Notes under the pieces: model-generated
What the model saw: the letters and a program-made list of their open reading frames with translations, nothing else
What the model was told of the DNA's origin: nothing
The model's database searches: none
Shown here: in pieces, positions 45,670-55,636 of the stretch
How positions within the stretch are numbered: position 1 is the stretch's first letter
How the letters are laid out: the number at the start of each line of letters is the position of its first letter
Made by a program: the position numbers and the translations under genes
Assembly: GCF_003034845.1 (NCBI RefSeq)
Contig: NZ_PZKC01000012.1
Location: 1-64,000 of the forward strand
Reading direction: 5' to 3'
DNA length: 64,000 bases
Source: Pseudothauera lacus
GTDB taxonomy: Bacteria > Pseudomonadota > Gammaproteobacteria > Burkholderiales > Rhodocyclaceae

Positions 45670-46628
45670 GCCGCCCCGCCCTCCCCGCCGCCGAGCCGGC
45701 CCCCGAACACTTCCGCAGCGCCGTGATGCGCGCGCTGGCGGCCACCCGGCCGCCCTTTCTCGCCGTCACCCTGGTCGCCTGCGTGCTCGGACTGGCCAGC
45801 GCCCACGGCAGTGGCGTGGCGCTGGATCCCCTCACCGCCATCCTCACGGTCGTGCTGGCGCTGCTCGCCCATGCCGGTGGCAACGTCATCAACGACTACC
45901 ACGACCGCGATGCCGACTGCCTCAACGAAGAGCGCCTGTTCCCCTTCACCGGCGGCAGCCGCTTCATCCAGAACGGCGTACTGAGCGCCCGCCAGACCGC
46001 CATGCTGGGCTATGGCCTGCTCCTCGCGGTACTGCCGGGTGGCCTGTGGCTGGCCTGGCAGGCCGGTACCGGGCTGCTCGCCATCGGCGCCGCAGGCCTG
46101 CTGGTGACCTGGGCCTACTCCGCGCCACCGCTCTACCTCGTCGGCCGCGGCCTCGGTGAACTGTGCATCGTCGCCGCCTGGCTGCTGGTGGTCGCCGGTG
46201 CTGATTACGTGCAGCGCGGCAGCTTCAGCGCCGTGCCGCTGATCGCCGGCCTGTCCTACGCCCTGCTGGTGGCCAATCTGCTGTTCATCAACCAGTTCCC
46301 CGACCACCAGGGCGACAAGGCTGCCGGCAAGCGCACCGTGGTCGTCCGCCTCGGCCCGCAGGCTGCCAAGTGGGGCTACCTGTGCATCGCCCTGGTAGCC
46401 TATGGCTGGCTGGTACTGATGGTCGGCCGCGAAGCCCTGCCGCAGAAGGCCGCGGCCGCGGCGATCACCCTGGTGTTCTCGTTCAGTGCCGCCAAGGTCC
46501 TCCTCGACAACGCCGAGCAATCCGCCGAACTGGCCCCGGCTATCCGCCAGACCATCCTCGCCGCCTGCGCCCATGGCCTGCTGCTCGCCGCCGCCCTGGC
46601 CTTCGCGAGCTGGCCGGGCGCACACTGA
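45666..46628 (+). CDS. UbiA-superfamily prenyltransferase (MenA-like)
   Basis: Integral membrane prenyltransferase, 320 residues. First Asp-rich motif [12 protein letters not shown] near 80 and second motif [15 protein letters not shown] near 213 bind the prenyl diphosphate; about eight membrane helices. The pattern is closer to MenA (dihydroxynaphthoate) than UbiA, but no men genes are nearby, so the acceptor is uncertain. GTG 45666 overlaps the rng stop (GTGA); an ATG at 45726 is possible. Confidence 0.85.
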   Translation: MSRPALPAAEPAPEHFRSAVMRALAATRPPFLAVTLVACVLGLASAHGSGVALDPLTAILTVVLALLAHAGGNVINDYHDRDADCLNEERLFPFTGGSRFIQNGVLSARQTAMLGYGLLLAVLPGGLWLAWQAGTGLLAIGAAGLLVTWAYSAPPLYLVGRGLGELCIVAAWLLVVAGADYVQRGSFSAVPLIAGLSYALLVANLLFINQFPDHQGDKAAGKRTVVVRLGPQAAKWGYLCIALVAYGWLVLMVGREALPQKAAAAAITLVFSFSAAKVLLDNAEQSAELAPAIRQTILAACAHGLLLAAALAFASWPGAH

Positions 46629-46645
46629 CCCGGACACCTGAGATC

Positions 46646-47251
46646 ATGATCGGACGCCTCACCGGCACCCTGCTCGAAAAGAACCCGCCGCAGATCCTCG
46701 TCGACGTGCACGGCCTCGGCTACGAGGTGGACGTGCCGATGAGCACCTTCTACGGCCTGCCCGCCAGCGGCCAGGCGGTAAGCCTGCACACCCATCTGGC
46801 CATCCGCGAGGACGGCCACTTCCTCTACGGCTTCGCCACCATCGAGGAACGCGCCGCCTTCCGGCAACTGCTGAAGGTCTCCGGCATCGGTGCGCGTACC
46901 GCACTGGCAGTGCTCTCCGGCCTCTCGGTGAGCGACCTCGCCCAGGCAGTGGCCCTGCAGGAGGCCGGACGCCTGGTGAAGGTGCCGGGCATCGGCAAGA
47001 AGACCGCCGAGCGCCTGCTGCTCGAACTGCGCGACAAGCTCGGCCACGCCCTCCCGGCCCTGGCCGGCACCCGACTCCCCCAGGGCACTCCGGCCGACGC
47101 CGCCGCCGACGCGCGCAGCGACATCCTCAACGCTCTGGTGGCACTGGGCTACAACGAGCGCGAAGCACTTGGGGCGATGAAAGGGCTCGCCGAAGATGTC
47201 GCCGTTGCCGAAGGCATCCGGCAAGCCTTGCGGCTACTCTCGAAGGCGTAG
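46646..47251 (+). CDS. ruvA: Holliday junction branch-migration protein RuvA
   Basis: Tetrameric junction-binding subunit of RuvABC. 201 residues: [15 protein letters not shown] start, two helix-hairpin-helix motifs ([13 protein letters not shown] near 72 and [15 protein letters not shown] near 110) and the C-terminal RuvB-binding domain III. ruvB follows 1.1 kb away instead of directly, because a PEP-CTERM gene intervenes. Confidence 0.96.
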   Translation: MIGRLTGTLLEKNPPQILVDVHGLGYEVDVPMSTFYGLPASGQAVSLHTHLAIREDGHFLYGFATIEERAAFRQLLKVSGIGARTALAVLSGLSVSDLAQAVALQEAGRLVKVPGIGKKTAERLLLELRDKLGHALPALAGTRLPQGTPADAAADARSDILNALVALGYNEREALGAMKGLAEDVAVAEGIRQALRLLSKA

Positions 47252-47345
47252 TCCGCAGCAACCGGCGCAGCCATTCCAGTCGCATTTTCTTACGACTCAA
47301 CTTGAGCAACTGAAATTTGTTGTTATAAATCAATGACTTGAAATG

Positions 47346-47362
47346 CTGGCACGGCTGATGCT
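47346..47362 (+). promoter_or_regulatory. sigma-54-like promoter of the PEP-CTERM gene
   Basis: CTGGCACGGCTGATGCT has GG (47348-47349) and GC (47360-47361) exactly 10 nt apart and the full TGGCACG -24 element; the -12 is ATGC rather than TTGC. The PEP-CTERM start is 54 nt downstream. Genomes with exosortase commonly carry the sigma-54-linked PrsK/PrsR pair, consistent with this. Confidence 0.65.
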
Positions 47363-47415
47363 GTAGAAACGGCACCCCCGGCGCAGATCCGGACAGATAC
47401 AGCGGAGGCCATAAA

Positions 47416-48261
47416 ATGAACAGCACTCTCAAGATCGCCAGCAGCGCCCTCGCCCTTGGCCTGCTCAGCGCCCCGGCCCAGGCCGTCCTGATAAACGAGT
47501 GGAGCTATTCGGTGGTGAGCGAGTTCACCGCCGCCAGCTTCGATGCCGCCGGCGTCCAGAACGGCATCTTCGACGGTGGCCAGACCATCCGCTGGGGCAC
47601 CCCCCACACCTCCGGCAACGGCGAACAGAGCTCGCTGGTGATCTCCGGCACCGGCGCCCCCGCCGCCGCCAACGAGGCCCGGGGCAGCGTGGACACCTAC
47701 TTCGGCGTGACACCGCCGAATGCCGCGCCCTATGTGGGCGTCAGCACCACCCTGACCCATAACAACAACATCATCAATGCCGGCTCCGGTTCGCTCACCG
47801 AGGCCACGCTGACCAACTACGTCACCCTGACGCCGATCGATCCTGCCGTGCCGGCCACCGCGAACCAGATCGTGCCCTTCCAGATCCGCTTCAAGGAAAC
47901 CACCAACACCGGAACATCGGGCGAATGCGGCTTCCCGTCGTCGACCGTGCCCTGCGACGACATCTTCGTGCTCACTGGCGGGCTGCTCAACTTCAGCTTC
48001 GATTTCGGCGGCACCCTGTACTACGTCAACATCTTCCCGATCATCGGCGGCGTGCTCGGCGAACTCGATCCGCTCAGCTGCGCCGAAGCCGGTGTCGGCG
48101 CGGGCTGCATCGGCTTCCAGACCGTCGAAGGGCAGAGCACCGCGCTGACCTTCGGCTTCACCCTCTCCACCCGCCCGCTGCAGGTACCCGAGCCCGGCGT
48201 GCTCGCCCTGCTCGGCATCGGCCTGGTCGGCCTCGGCGCCCTGCGCCGCCGCCGCGCCTGA
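47416..48261 (+). CDS. PEP-CTERM sorting-signal protein
   Basis: 281 residues: Sec signal peptide (cleavage after APAQA near 23), a Thr/Asn/Gly-rich beta-type body, and a C-terminal [20 protein letters not shown] helix followed by RRRR, the substrate signal for exosortase EpsH. It is expected to be exported and processed, probably linked to exopolysaccharide or floc formation. It has its own sigma-54-like promoter and terminator, so it is an independent cassette between ruvA and ruvB. Confidence 0.9.
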   Translation: MNSTLKIASSALALGLLSAPAQAVLINEWSYSVVSEFTAASFDAAGVQNGIFDGGQTIRWGTPHTSGNGEQSSLVISGTGAPAAANEARGSVDTYFGVTPPNAAPYVGVSTTLTHNNNIINAGSGSLTEATLTNYVTLTPIDPAVPATANQIVPFQIRFKETTNTGTSGECGFPSSTVPCDDIFVLTGGLLNFSFDFGGTLYYVNIFPIIGGVLGELDPLSCAEAGVGAGCIGFQTVEGQSTALTFGFTLSTRPLQVPEPGVLALLGIGLVGLGALRRRRA

Positions 48262-48283
48262 ACGAGCCCGCAACACAGCGCAG

Positions 48284-48310
48284 TGGGGAGCTTCGGCTCC
48301 CCGTTTTTTT
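48284..48310 (+). terminator. rho-independent terminator of the PEP-CTERM gene
   Basis: GGGGAGC-TTCG-GCTCCCC is a 7-bp stem with a UUCG loop followed by a G and seven T residues. Confidence 0.9.
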
Positions 48311-48359
48311 GTCCACGCGATGGGCGGAGCGGGCAGCGCCTTCGGCTAAACTTCTCTCC

Positions 48360-49418
<1,059 letters not shown>

Positions 49419-49445
49419 GCCGCGCTCGACACGCCAGCGCCCGCC

Positions 49446-49802
49446 GTGCGCACCTTCCAGGCCTTCGTCATCCTGCTGTGCGTGTTCGGCGGCGCCTGGC
49501 TGCTGAACGGGCCGGAGTTCTTCATGCCGGCACGCCATGACCCCTCGCACGGGGTGTACTTCAGTGGTACGTCCTCGCGCCTGCTCGGTGCCGGGCTGCT
49601 GCTGGTGGCCTGGCTGGGGCTGAGCGTGAAACGCCATGCCGGGCGCGGCAGCGGCAAGGCGCCACCGCGCCACTGGCAGGTGCGCTACTTCATGCTGCTG
49701 ATGCTCGCCCTGGCGCTGATCGGCACCGCCTTCCACGTCGGCGAACACGGCCCCAGCCCGCACCACCGGGAAGCGACAGCCCCGCGTCCTGACGGCGTGT
49801 AG
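49446..49802 (+). CDS. small membrane protein, unknown
   Basis: 118 residues starting at GTG 49446, 27 nt after ruvB. Two or three hydrophobic helices (about 4-22, 45-60, 82-98) separated by polar loops rich in His/Arg. No recognised domain. Probably co-transcribed with ruvB. Confidence 0.6.
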   Translation: MRTFQAFVILLCVFGGAWLLNGPEFFMPARHDPSHGVYFSGTSSRLLGAGLLLVAWLGLSVKRHAGRGSGKAPPRHWQVRYFMLLMLALALIGTAFHVGEHGPSPHHREATAPRPDGV

Positions 49803-49841
49803 GCGCGGCCTTGGCCGCGATTCGGCCCGGCGGGAAGCCGC

Positions 49842-50189
49842 TCAGCCGCCCGAGCAGCCGCAGCCGCCGCCACCACCGCCGCAGCCGCCACCGACCGGCG
49901 CGCTTTCCGCCGGGGTCTTGTCCTGCTCTCGGGGGCTCAGACAGATGGCGAAGTCGATGACGATGTTGCCGGGATCGCGCGCCACGTACTCGATGCTGAC
50001 CTGGTCGCCATAGCGCTGGCGGATCTGGCCGAGCAGCGGCAGGGGATCATGGTCGTTCACGAAACGCATGGTCTCGCCATCCATCAGCGCTTCCAGCGCG
50101 CCGAAGATGGCGGCATGGCGGAAGCGCTTGGCGACGCCGCGGGCATCGAAGGGAAATACGGATTCGTTGAACAGGGGCAGTTCGTTCAT
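49842..50189 (-). CDS. DUF2249 protein with Gly/Cys-rich tail
   Basis: 115 residues. The core (about 1-90) matches DUF2249: FDARGVAKRFRHAAIFGALE and NDHDPLPLLGQIRQRYG. The last 16 residues are GGGCGGGGGGCGCSGG, a flexible three-cysteine tail that could bind metal. DUF2249 proteins are often near denitrification or metal genes, but none is here. ATG 50189 fits the family start. A large hairpin lies about 70 nt upstream. Confidence 0.82.
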   Translation of the reverse strand: MNELPLFNESVFPFDARGVAKRFRHAAIFGALEALMDGETMRFVNDHDPLPLLGQIRQRYGDQVSIEYVARDPGNIVIDFAICLSPREQDKTPAESAPVGGGCGGGGGGCGCSGG

Positions 50190-50258
50190 GGATTCTCTCT
50201 CCTGGAGTCGGGGGCGCCCGCCCGCTTGGCGGGGCGTGACGCTGCACCGCATCCTAGG

Positions 50259-50306
50259 GCCTGTTCTCATTCGCCATGGCGGTCGCCAGCGCGAATGAGA
50301 ACAGGC
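50259..50306. repeat. 48-nt long inverted repeat upstream of DUF2249 gene
   Basis: GCCTGTTCTCATTCGC and GCGAATGAGAACAGGC are perfect 16-bp arms; the 16-nt spacer itself contains TGGCG-GT-CGCCA. The whole forms one long hairpin. No T run, so it is an operator, a small palindromic element, or an mRNA structure. Confidence 0.7.
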
Positions 50307-50310
50307 TCTC

Positions 50311-50690
50311 GTGTAGTGTTTCACTCTTGCGGGAACTTAAGTTTGCACAACGAAGCTCCCTCCCCTTCAAGGGGGCGGAGCAGGGGTTTCGGCGAGCACC
50401 GCTCGCCGCCTGCGTAGCGGCGTAGCGTAGCGGAGACTCCCGGGTTGGGGTGGGGATGGGTAGACTCCGAAGCGCCTACAAGAAACCCATCCCCATCCTG
50501 TCCTGTCCAGGGCCGGCTTTGCACAGCCGGCCCGCTCAGCCGGCGCGAAGCATGCTTCGCGAAACCCCGGCTTCGCCCCCTTGAAGGGGAAGGAACCTGC
50601 TAATTCGCTCCGCGGCACACGAGGAGGAGGCCGCTGCAACGTGAACTTGCTAGGCTTCAGATAAGTTCCATCAAGAACGCACCACTACAC
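50311..50690. mobile_element. 380-bp element with imperfect 29-bp inverted ends
   Basis: The left end has GTGTAGTG-(6)-TCTTG-(2)-GGAACTTA; the right end has its exact inverted counterpart TAAGTTCC-(2)-CAAGA-(6)-CACTACAC, with identical spacing. It contains dispersed repeat copy E and no gene. No target duplication was found. Non-autonomous element is the likely reading. Confidence 0.55.
50356..50604. repeat. dispersed intergenic repeat, copy E
   Basis: CTCCCTCCCCTTCAAGGGGG, CGGCGAGCACCGCTCGCCG, GGGTTGGGGTGGGGATGGGT, ACCCATCCCCATCCTGTCC and CCCCCTTGAAGGGGAAGGAA blocks, plus an extra GCCGGCTTTGCACAGCCGGC palindrome. The largest copy. Confidence 0.75.
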
Positions 50691-50745
50691 TAGGGATGCG
50701 TGCCCGCCCCCGCCTTGAGCCAGAACAAGAATCCGCGGACGACGC

Positions 50746-51936
50746 TCAGCCCACCTGGCAGGCCAGGCCCTTGAGATACTCACCCTCGGGCACCGCCAGA
50801 CCCACCGGGTGGTCCGCCGCGGCGGCCAGGCGGTGGATGATGCGCGCGTCCACGCCGGCATCGATCGCCGCGCCGGCGACGATCTTCTGGAACAGTTCCA
50901 GCCCCACGCCGCCGGAGCAGGAATAGCTCATCAGGATGCCGCCCGGGTTGAGCAGGCGGAAGCCGAGCATGTTGATGTCCTTGTAGGCGCGCGCGGCGCG
51001 TTCCGCATGCGCGGCCGAAGGTGCGAACTTGGGCGGATCGAGCACGATCAGGTCGAACCTGCGCCCTTCCGCGCGCAGCGCCCGCAGGGCCTGGAAGACG
51101 TCGTCCTCACGCCATTCGGCACGGCTCGCATCAAGCTGGGGGTTGTGCGCAAGGTTGCGCTGCGCACCGGCCAGCGCCGGCCCCGAGGAGTCGATCGACA
51201 GCACGCCGGCCGCACCGCCGGCCAGCGCCTGCAGCGAGAAGCCCCCGGTGTAACAGAAGCAGTTGAGCACCTGGCGGCCGGCCGCCAGGCGGCCGGTGAG
51301 CAGACGGTTGTCGCGCTGGTCGAGATAGAAACCCGTCTTGTGCCCGCCGACCACGTCCACTTCCATGGTGACGCCGTTCTCGACGATGGTCAGCGGCCCG
51401 GCCGGCAGTTCGCCATGCACACAACCGGCCGTGGGCGGCAGGCCCTCCAGGCCGCGCACCTCGGAATCGGAACGCTCGTACACCGCCGTGCAGCCTGTGG
51501 CCTGGACCAGCGCGCCGACGATGGCAGCGCGCCATTTGTCCGCCCCGGCACTGGTGAGCTGCATCACCACCACGTCGCCGTAGCGGTCGGCAATCACCCC
51601 GGGCAGACCGTCCGACTCGCCGTGGATCAGGCGCAGCCCGGCCTGCCCGGCGAGCAGCGGGTGCGCACTGCGGCGCGCCACCGCTGCGGCCACCTTGCGC
51701 TTGAAGAAGGCGTGGTCGATGCTCGCCTCGACGTCGAAACTCCACACCCGGGCGCGGATCTGCGACTCCGGCGACCAGGCGGCACGCGCCAGCACGCGAC
51801 CATCGGCGTTGAGCACCTCGACGGTGTCGCCCGCGCGCGCGCGGCCATCGAGTTCGGCCACCGAGCCAGCAAAGACCCACGGATGGCGGCGCAGCAGGGA
51901 ACGTTCCTTGCCGGGTTTGAGGATGAGTCGGGCCAT
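50746..51936 (-). CDS. rlmI: 23S rRNA (cytosine-1962-C5)-methyltransferase RlmI
   Basis: 396 residues: N-terminal PUA domain (about 1-70, MARLILKPGKERSLLRRHPWVF), an EEHEE-type middle part, and a Rossmann methyltransferase with LNCFCYTGGFSLQA near 225, LIVLDPPKFAPS near 293 and the catalytic cysteine region SYSCSGGV near 335. Methylates C1962 in domain IV of 23S rRNA. Monocistronic or first gene of its strand here. Confidence 0.93.
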   Translation of the reverse strand: MARLILKPGKERSLLRRHPWVFAGSVAELDGRARAGDTVEVLNADGRVLARAAWSPESQIRARVWSFDVEASIDHAFFKRKVAAAVARRSAHPLLAGQAGLRLIHGESDGLPGVIADRYGDVVVMQLTSAGADKWRAAIVGALVQATGCTAVYERSDSEVRGLEGLPPTAGCVHGELPAGPLTIVENGVTMEVDVVGGHKTGFYLDQRDNRLLTGRLAAGRQVLNCFCYTGGFSLQALAGGAAGVLSIDSSGPALAGAQRNLAHNPQLDASRAEWREDDVFQALRALRAEGRRFDLIVLDPPKFAPSAAHAERAARAYKDINMLGFRLLNPGGILMSYSCSGGVGLELFQKIVAGAAIDAGVDARIIHRLAAAADHPVGLAVPEGEYLKGLACQVG

Positions 51937-51990
51937 GGGATGAGAGGGGGGAAGACAGTCAGGGAGGCGCAGTCTACCCCGTCGCGCCGC

Positions 51991-52212
51991 TCAGCGGTGA
52001 TGCACCCGGATGGCCAGCATGTCGCGGCGCAGTTGCAGCAGGCTGAGGAGGGCGTCACGCACCGGCGCGGAGAGCATGCGGCAGCACTCGTCGTCACGCT
52101 CCAGGCCGTCGCACAGGCCCTCCAGGGACTCAGGATGGAGTCCGGCGTCGGCGCAGATCGCCTTCACCTCGGCTTCGAGGATGGCGACGATGCGCCGTGC
52201 GCGCTCCTCCAT
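51991..52212 (-). CDS. small helical protein paired with HTH regulator
   Basis: 73 residues, largely helical, with three cysteines (near 20, 33, 43-44 region: CADAG, CDGLERDDECC). Not recognised. It starts 7 nt after the regulator stop on the same strand, so the two probably form an operon; it might modulate that regulator. Confidence 0.6.
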   Translation of the reverse strand: MEERARRIVAILEAEVKAICADAGLHPESLEGLCDGLERDDECCRMLSAPVRDALLSLLQLRRDMLAIRVHHR

Positions 52213-52219
52213 GCCCCCT

Positions 52220-52732
52220 TCAGCGCGCCATCAACCGGCGCGCCTGGTCGGCGATGGCCAGCAGTTCGGGCAGTTCGCGCGACTGCAGGACCTCGCCGAA
52301 GCGGCTGAGGGCGTCGGAGCTGATGTAGAGGTGACCATTGTGGCGGCGGTTGATCCAGCCCAGCTCGACCAGACGGACGATCTTGCGGCGCACCGTCTCG
52401 CGCGGCAGGCCGGTGGCGGCAGCGATGGAGTAGGCATTGCACGGACGCAGCACACGCTGGTCACAGGGCTGGTCGTCCTCCGCCGGACTCCCGCGCTCGC
52501 TCTTCTCATGCCCGTTCTCGAGCTCGCCGAGATTGTGCAGGGCGATCTCGCCGAGCAGGATGGGCAGCAGGATGTCGCGCTCGAATTCCTCAAAGGTCCG
52601 GCGCAGCTTGCGCACTTCGTAACGCGCCAGCAAGAGCGCGACGTTGCGCAGCAGACGCTGGCCGTGGACGTGATCTGCGCCGCTGCCGGCGGCAGGGCGT
52701 TCTGTCTGTGGGGTCGTGATCGTGGTACTCAT
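52220..52732 (-). CDS. winged-helix transcriptional regulator
   Basis: 170 residues from ATG 52732. The C-terminal half contains NAYSIAAATGLPRETVRRKIVRLVELGWINRR, (residues about 98-130) a clear winged helix-turn-helix resembling MarR/Crp-type DNA-binding domains; the N-terminal half is helical (RNVALLLARYEVRKLRRTFEEF). It may be a small-ligand regulator of unknown target. A 73-residue gene follows. Confidence 0.75.
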   Translation of the reverse strand: MSTTITTPQTERPAAGSGADHVHGQRLLRNVALLLARYEVRKLRRTFEEFERDILLPILLGEIALHNLGELENGHEKSERGSPAEDDQPCDQRVLRPCNAYSIAAATGLPRETVRRKIVRLVELGWINRRHNGHLYISSDALSRFGEVLQSRELPELLAIADQARRLMAR

Positions 52733-52864
52733 TGCCCGCCTCCCTGCCTCGCCAGAGGCCTCCCAGGAGTGTCGTTGTATTGGTTGTTGCGACGAGCATA
52801 CCTGAAGCGGCAAGGCGCGAGGATCGGGCCGATCCCCATTTTGGGGAGAGGCCTGAAAACGGCC

Positions 52865-53773
52865 TCAGGACTTGCGCGCGCGCGGATGCGCGGCATCGTA
52901 CACCCGCGCCAGATGCTGGTAATCAAGATGAGTATAGACCTGCGTGCTCTGGATGCTGGCGTGGCCGAGCAGTTCCTGCACCGCGCGCAGGTCGCCGCTG
53001 GACTGCAGGACGTGACTGGCAAAGCTGTGGCGCAGCATGTGCGGGTGTACGTGAACACCGACACCGGCCTCGCGTGCCCAGCGTGCCAGACGGGCGCGGA
53101 TCGCCCCGCCGCTGAGCCGCCCACCCTGGCGGCTGACGAACAGCGCGGCCTCGTCGGCCGCCGCCACCTCGCCGCGCACAGCCAGCCAGTCGGCCAGTGC
53201 CTGCAGGGCCGCCGTGCCTACCGGCACGATGCGCTTCTTGCCCCGCTTGCCAAGGACAGTGACCAGCCCCTGGGCGGCGTCGACGTCGCCGCCGACATCG
53301 AGCGCGGCAAGTTCGGCCAGCCGCAGGCCGGAGGAATAGAGCAGTTCGAACATCGCGCGATCGCGCAGCTGCAAGACGCCTTCGCCATCGCCGCCATCGA
53401 GCAGGCCCTGCGCCTGATCGGGCGACAGCGCCTTGGGCAGGCGCCGCGGCGAACGCGGCGGGCGAATGCCCAGCGCAGGGTTGAGCGCCATGCCGCGGTG
53501 GCGCACCAGCCACGCGAAGAGGCCACGCCAGGCCGACAGCCGGCGGGCAATGGAACGCCCGCCGAGCCCTTCGCCGTGGAGACGGGCCACGAAGCGGCGG
53601 ATATCATGGGCGGCAAGCGCGTCGACCGCAGTGGTGCCGGCCAGGCGCTGCAGGGCGAGCAGATCGCGGCGGTAGTTTTCCAGGGTCAGCGGCGCCGCGC
53701 GGCGCTGGCTGGCCAGCCAGCCGAGGTAGTCGCGCAGCCACTCCGGGTCGTCTGCCGCCAGCCGGGCATCCAT
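52865..53773 (-). CDS. xerC: tyrosine recombinase XerC
   Basis: Chromosome-dimer resolvase with XerD at dif. 302 residues; catalytic set R151, H245-x2-R248, H271 and nucleophile Y280 are all present. N-terminal SAM-like core-binding domain spans about 8-95. It follows DUF484 by 5 nt, the conserved dapF-DUF484-xerC order. On the coding strand two stacked GC-rich hairpins follow the stop. Confidence 0.95.
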   Translation of the reverse strand: MDARLAADDPEWLRDYLGWLASQRRAAPLTLENYRRDLLALQRLAGTTAVDALAAHDIRRFVARLHGEGLGGRSIARRLSAWRGLFAWLVRHRGMALNPALGIRPPRSPRRLPKALSPDQAQGLLDGGDGEGVLQLRDRAMFELLYSSGLRLAELAALDVGGDVDAAQGLVTVLGKRGKKRIVPVGTAALQALADWLAVRGEVAAADEAALFVSRQGGRLSGGAIRARLARWAREAGVGVHVHPHMLRHSFASHVLQSSGDLRAVQELLGHASIQSTQVYTHLDYQHLARVYDAAHPRARKS

Positions 53774-53778
53774 GTCTT

Positions 53779-54435
53779 TCAGCCGAGCTGGCGCAGCACC
53801 GCCGTGGACACCAGTTCGCCAATGCGGCCGAGATAGAGGGTGCCCATCTCGGCATAGAAACGCTCTGCCTCCTCGCTGCCCAGCACCAGCAGCCCGATCA
53901 CCTGGGTCTGGCGGCGCAGCGGTACCAGCGCCACCGAACGCACGTGTGGAGCGGCCTCGCCGAACCAGCCGACGACCTCGATGTTGCCCGGCGCTCCGCA
54001 GTAGGGCTGGTGCAGATCGCCGGCGAGAAAGCGCACCGCCTCGCTGACCTCGGCGAAGTCGTCGCTGTCATGACGGATCACGCTGTTCCAGATGCGCAGG
54101 GCCACCTGAGGCACGGCAAAATCCTCGCGCATGTTGTGGAACAGCGCGTGGCGCAGGCTCTCGTAGTCGGACGCTTCGAGCAGGGCGAGGGAGAAGCGGT
54201 GGACCTTGTCGCTGATCTCGTCGTTCTCCTCGCCGAAGCGGATCAGCTCGGCGAGCTTGCCCTCGAGTTGGCGGATCTTCTCGCGCAGCGCATGGAGCTG
54301 GCGCTCGGCCAGCGAAATGGCCTGCCCGCCGTGCGGATGGGGAACGGTGAGCTCGGTGAACAACTCGCCGTGATGGGCGAGAAAATCGGGATGTTCGCGC
54401 AGATAGCGGACAACGTCATCGGCATTCATCAACAT
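53779..54435 (-). CDS. DUF484 (GAF-like) protein
   Basis: 218 residues: N-terminal DDVVRYLREHPDFLAHHGEL, a coiled-coil segment (about 44-72), and a GAF-like C-terminal domain with VALVPLRRQTQVIGLLVLGS. Conserved between dapF and xerC in proteobacteria; function unknown. AGGAG precedes the tandem ATGs at 54435/54429. Confidence 0.9.
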   Translation of the reverse strand: MLMNADDVVRYLREHPDFLAHHGELFTELTVPHPHGGQAISLAERQLHALREKIRQLEGKLAELIRFGEENDEISDKVHRFSLALLEASDYESLRHALFHNMREDFAVPQVALRIWNSVIRHDSDDFAEVSEAVRFLAGDLHQPYCGAPGNIEVVGWFGEAAPHVRSVALVPLRRQTQVIGLLVLGSEEAERFYAEMGTLYLGRIGELVSTAVLRQLG

Positions 54436-54480
54436 GGGCTCCTGGACGACGGCGGGGCGCCGCCACGGGTCGGATGGGCA

Positions 54481-55314
54481 TCAGGCGAGTTCGGCCTCGC
54501 CCTCGAAAACGGTCACCGCCGGGCCGGTCATCAGCACCGGCGTACCGGGGCCCTGCCAGGCAATCTGCAGCTCGCCGCCGCGGGTCTCCACCCGCACCGA
54601 CGAGGCCAGCAGACCACGCAGGATGCCCGCCACCACCGCCGCACAGGCGCCGGTGCCGCAGGCCAGGGTCTCGCCGGCGCCGCGCTCGTAGACGCGCAGG
54701 CGGATGCGGTCTGCGGCCACCACCTCCATGAAACCGGCATTGACACGGGCAGGGAAGCGCGGGTGGGACTCGATCAGCGGCCCGAGCTCGGCCACCGCCG
54801 CGGCATCGACGCTGGCCACCACCTGTACGGCATGGGGATTGCCCATCGACAGCGCGGTGATCGCCAGGGTCTGTCCGTCCACCTCCAGGGGCTGGACAGC
54901 AGCGCAAGAATCCGAAACAAAGGGGATCTGCGCCGGCTCCAGAACCGGCACACCCATGTCCACGGTCACCTGGCCGTCGTCCTCGAGTCGCGGGGCGATG
55001 ATGCCCGCACGCGTCTCGACACGAATCTCGCGCTTTGCACTGAGGCCCTTGTCATGAACGAAGCGGGCAAAGCAGCGCGCACCATTGCCGCACTGCTCGA
55101 CCTCGCCGCCATCAGCATTGAAGATGCGGTAGCGGAAATCGACCCCGGCCTGAGTGGCCGGCTCGACCACCAGCAACTGGTCGAAGCCGATGCCGCAGTG
55201 GCGGTCGGCCAGTTGCCGGATGCGCACCGCGTCGAGTGCGAAGGGCGTGCGGGTGGCATCGACGACGACGAAGTCGTTGCCCAGGCCGTGCATCTTGGTG
55301 AAGCGCAGTTGCAT
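54481..55314 (-). CDS. dapF: diaminopimelate epimerase
   Basis: Interconverts LL- and meso-diaminopimelate for lysine and peptidoglycan. 277 residues; catalytic cysteines C75 (EQCGNGARC) and C219 (LACGTGACA) are both present, with the usual [13 protein letters not shown] start. It is upstream of DUF484-xerC on the same strand. Confidence 0.96.
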   Translation of the reverse strand: MQLRFTKMHGLGNDFVVVDATRTPFALDAVRIRQLADRHCGIGFDQLLVVEPATQAGVDFRYRIFNADGGEVEQCGNGARCFARFVHDKGLSAKREIRVETRAGIIAPRLEDDGQVTVDMGVPVLEPAQIPFVSDSCAAVQPLEVDGQTLAITALSMGNPHAVQVVASVDAAAVAELGPLIESHPRFPARVNAGFMEVVAADRIRLRVYERGAGETLACGTGACAAVVAGILRGLLASSVRVETRGGELQIAWQGPGTPVLMTGPAVTVFEGEAELA

Positions 55315-55399
55315 GGAAATGGTGTGTCGCCCGTAGTGATGGCGGGATTGTCCTCTAGCGCGTGCAGCGCGTCCACCCGCGCCGTGCGACAATCCTGCC

Positions 55400-55636
55400 A
55401 TGGACCGACCCGCTCTCCACATTCCCGTCCTTGCCTGGCTGCTGGCGATCCCCGGCGTACTCTGCCTGCTCGCCGGCATTGTCCTGCTGGTCGGCGACTT
55501 TGCCGCGGTGCATCCCCTGCTCGGCGGCGCCGGCGCCGGTCTCGCATTGCTCGTCTCGGCCGCGGCCCTGCTTGGCAGCGCGGGCTTTCCGATCGCCCTG
55601 CAGCGCCTCGCCGACCGCGACCGTGCCGATCAATAA
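55400..55636 (+). CDS. small two-helix membrane protein, unknown
   Basis: 78 residues with two hydrophobic helices (about 8-32 and 40-62) and a charged C-terminus. Divergent from dapF and overlapping the convergent acyltransferase end by 7 nt. Homologues in this position exist in relatives only by recollection; function unknown. Confidence 0.55.
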   Translation: MDRPALHIPVLAWLLAIPGVLCLLAGIVLLVGDFAAVHPLLGGAGAGLALLVSAAALLGSAGFPIALQRLADRDRADQ

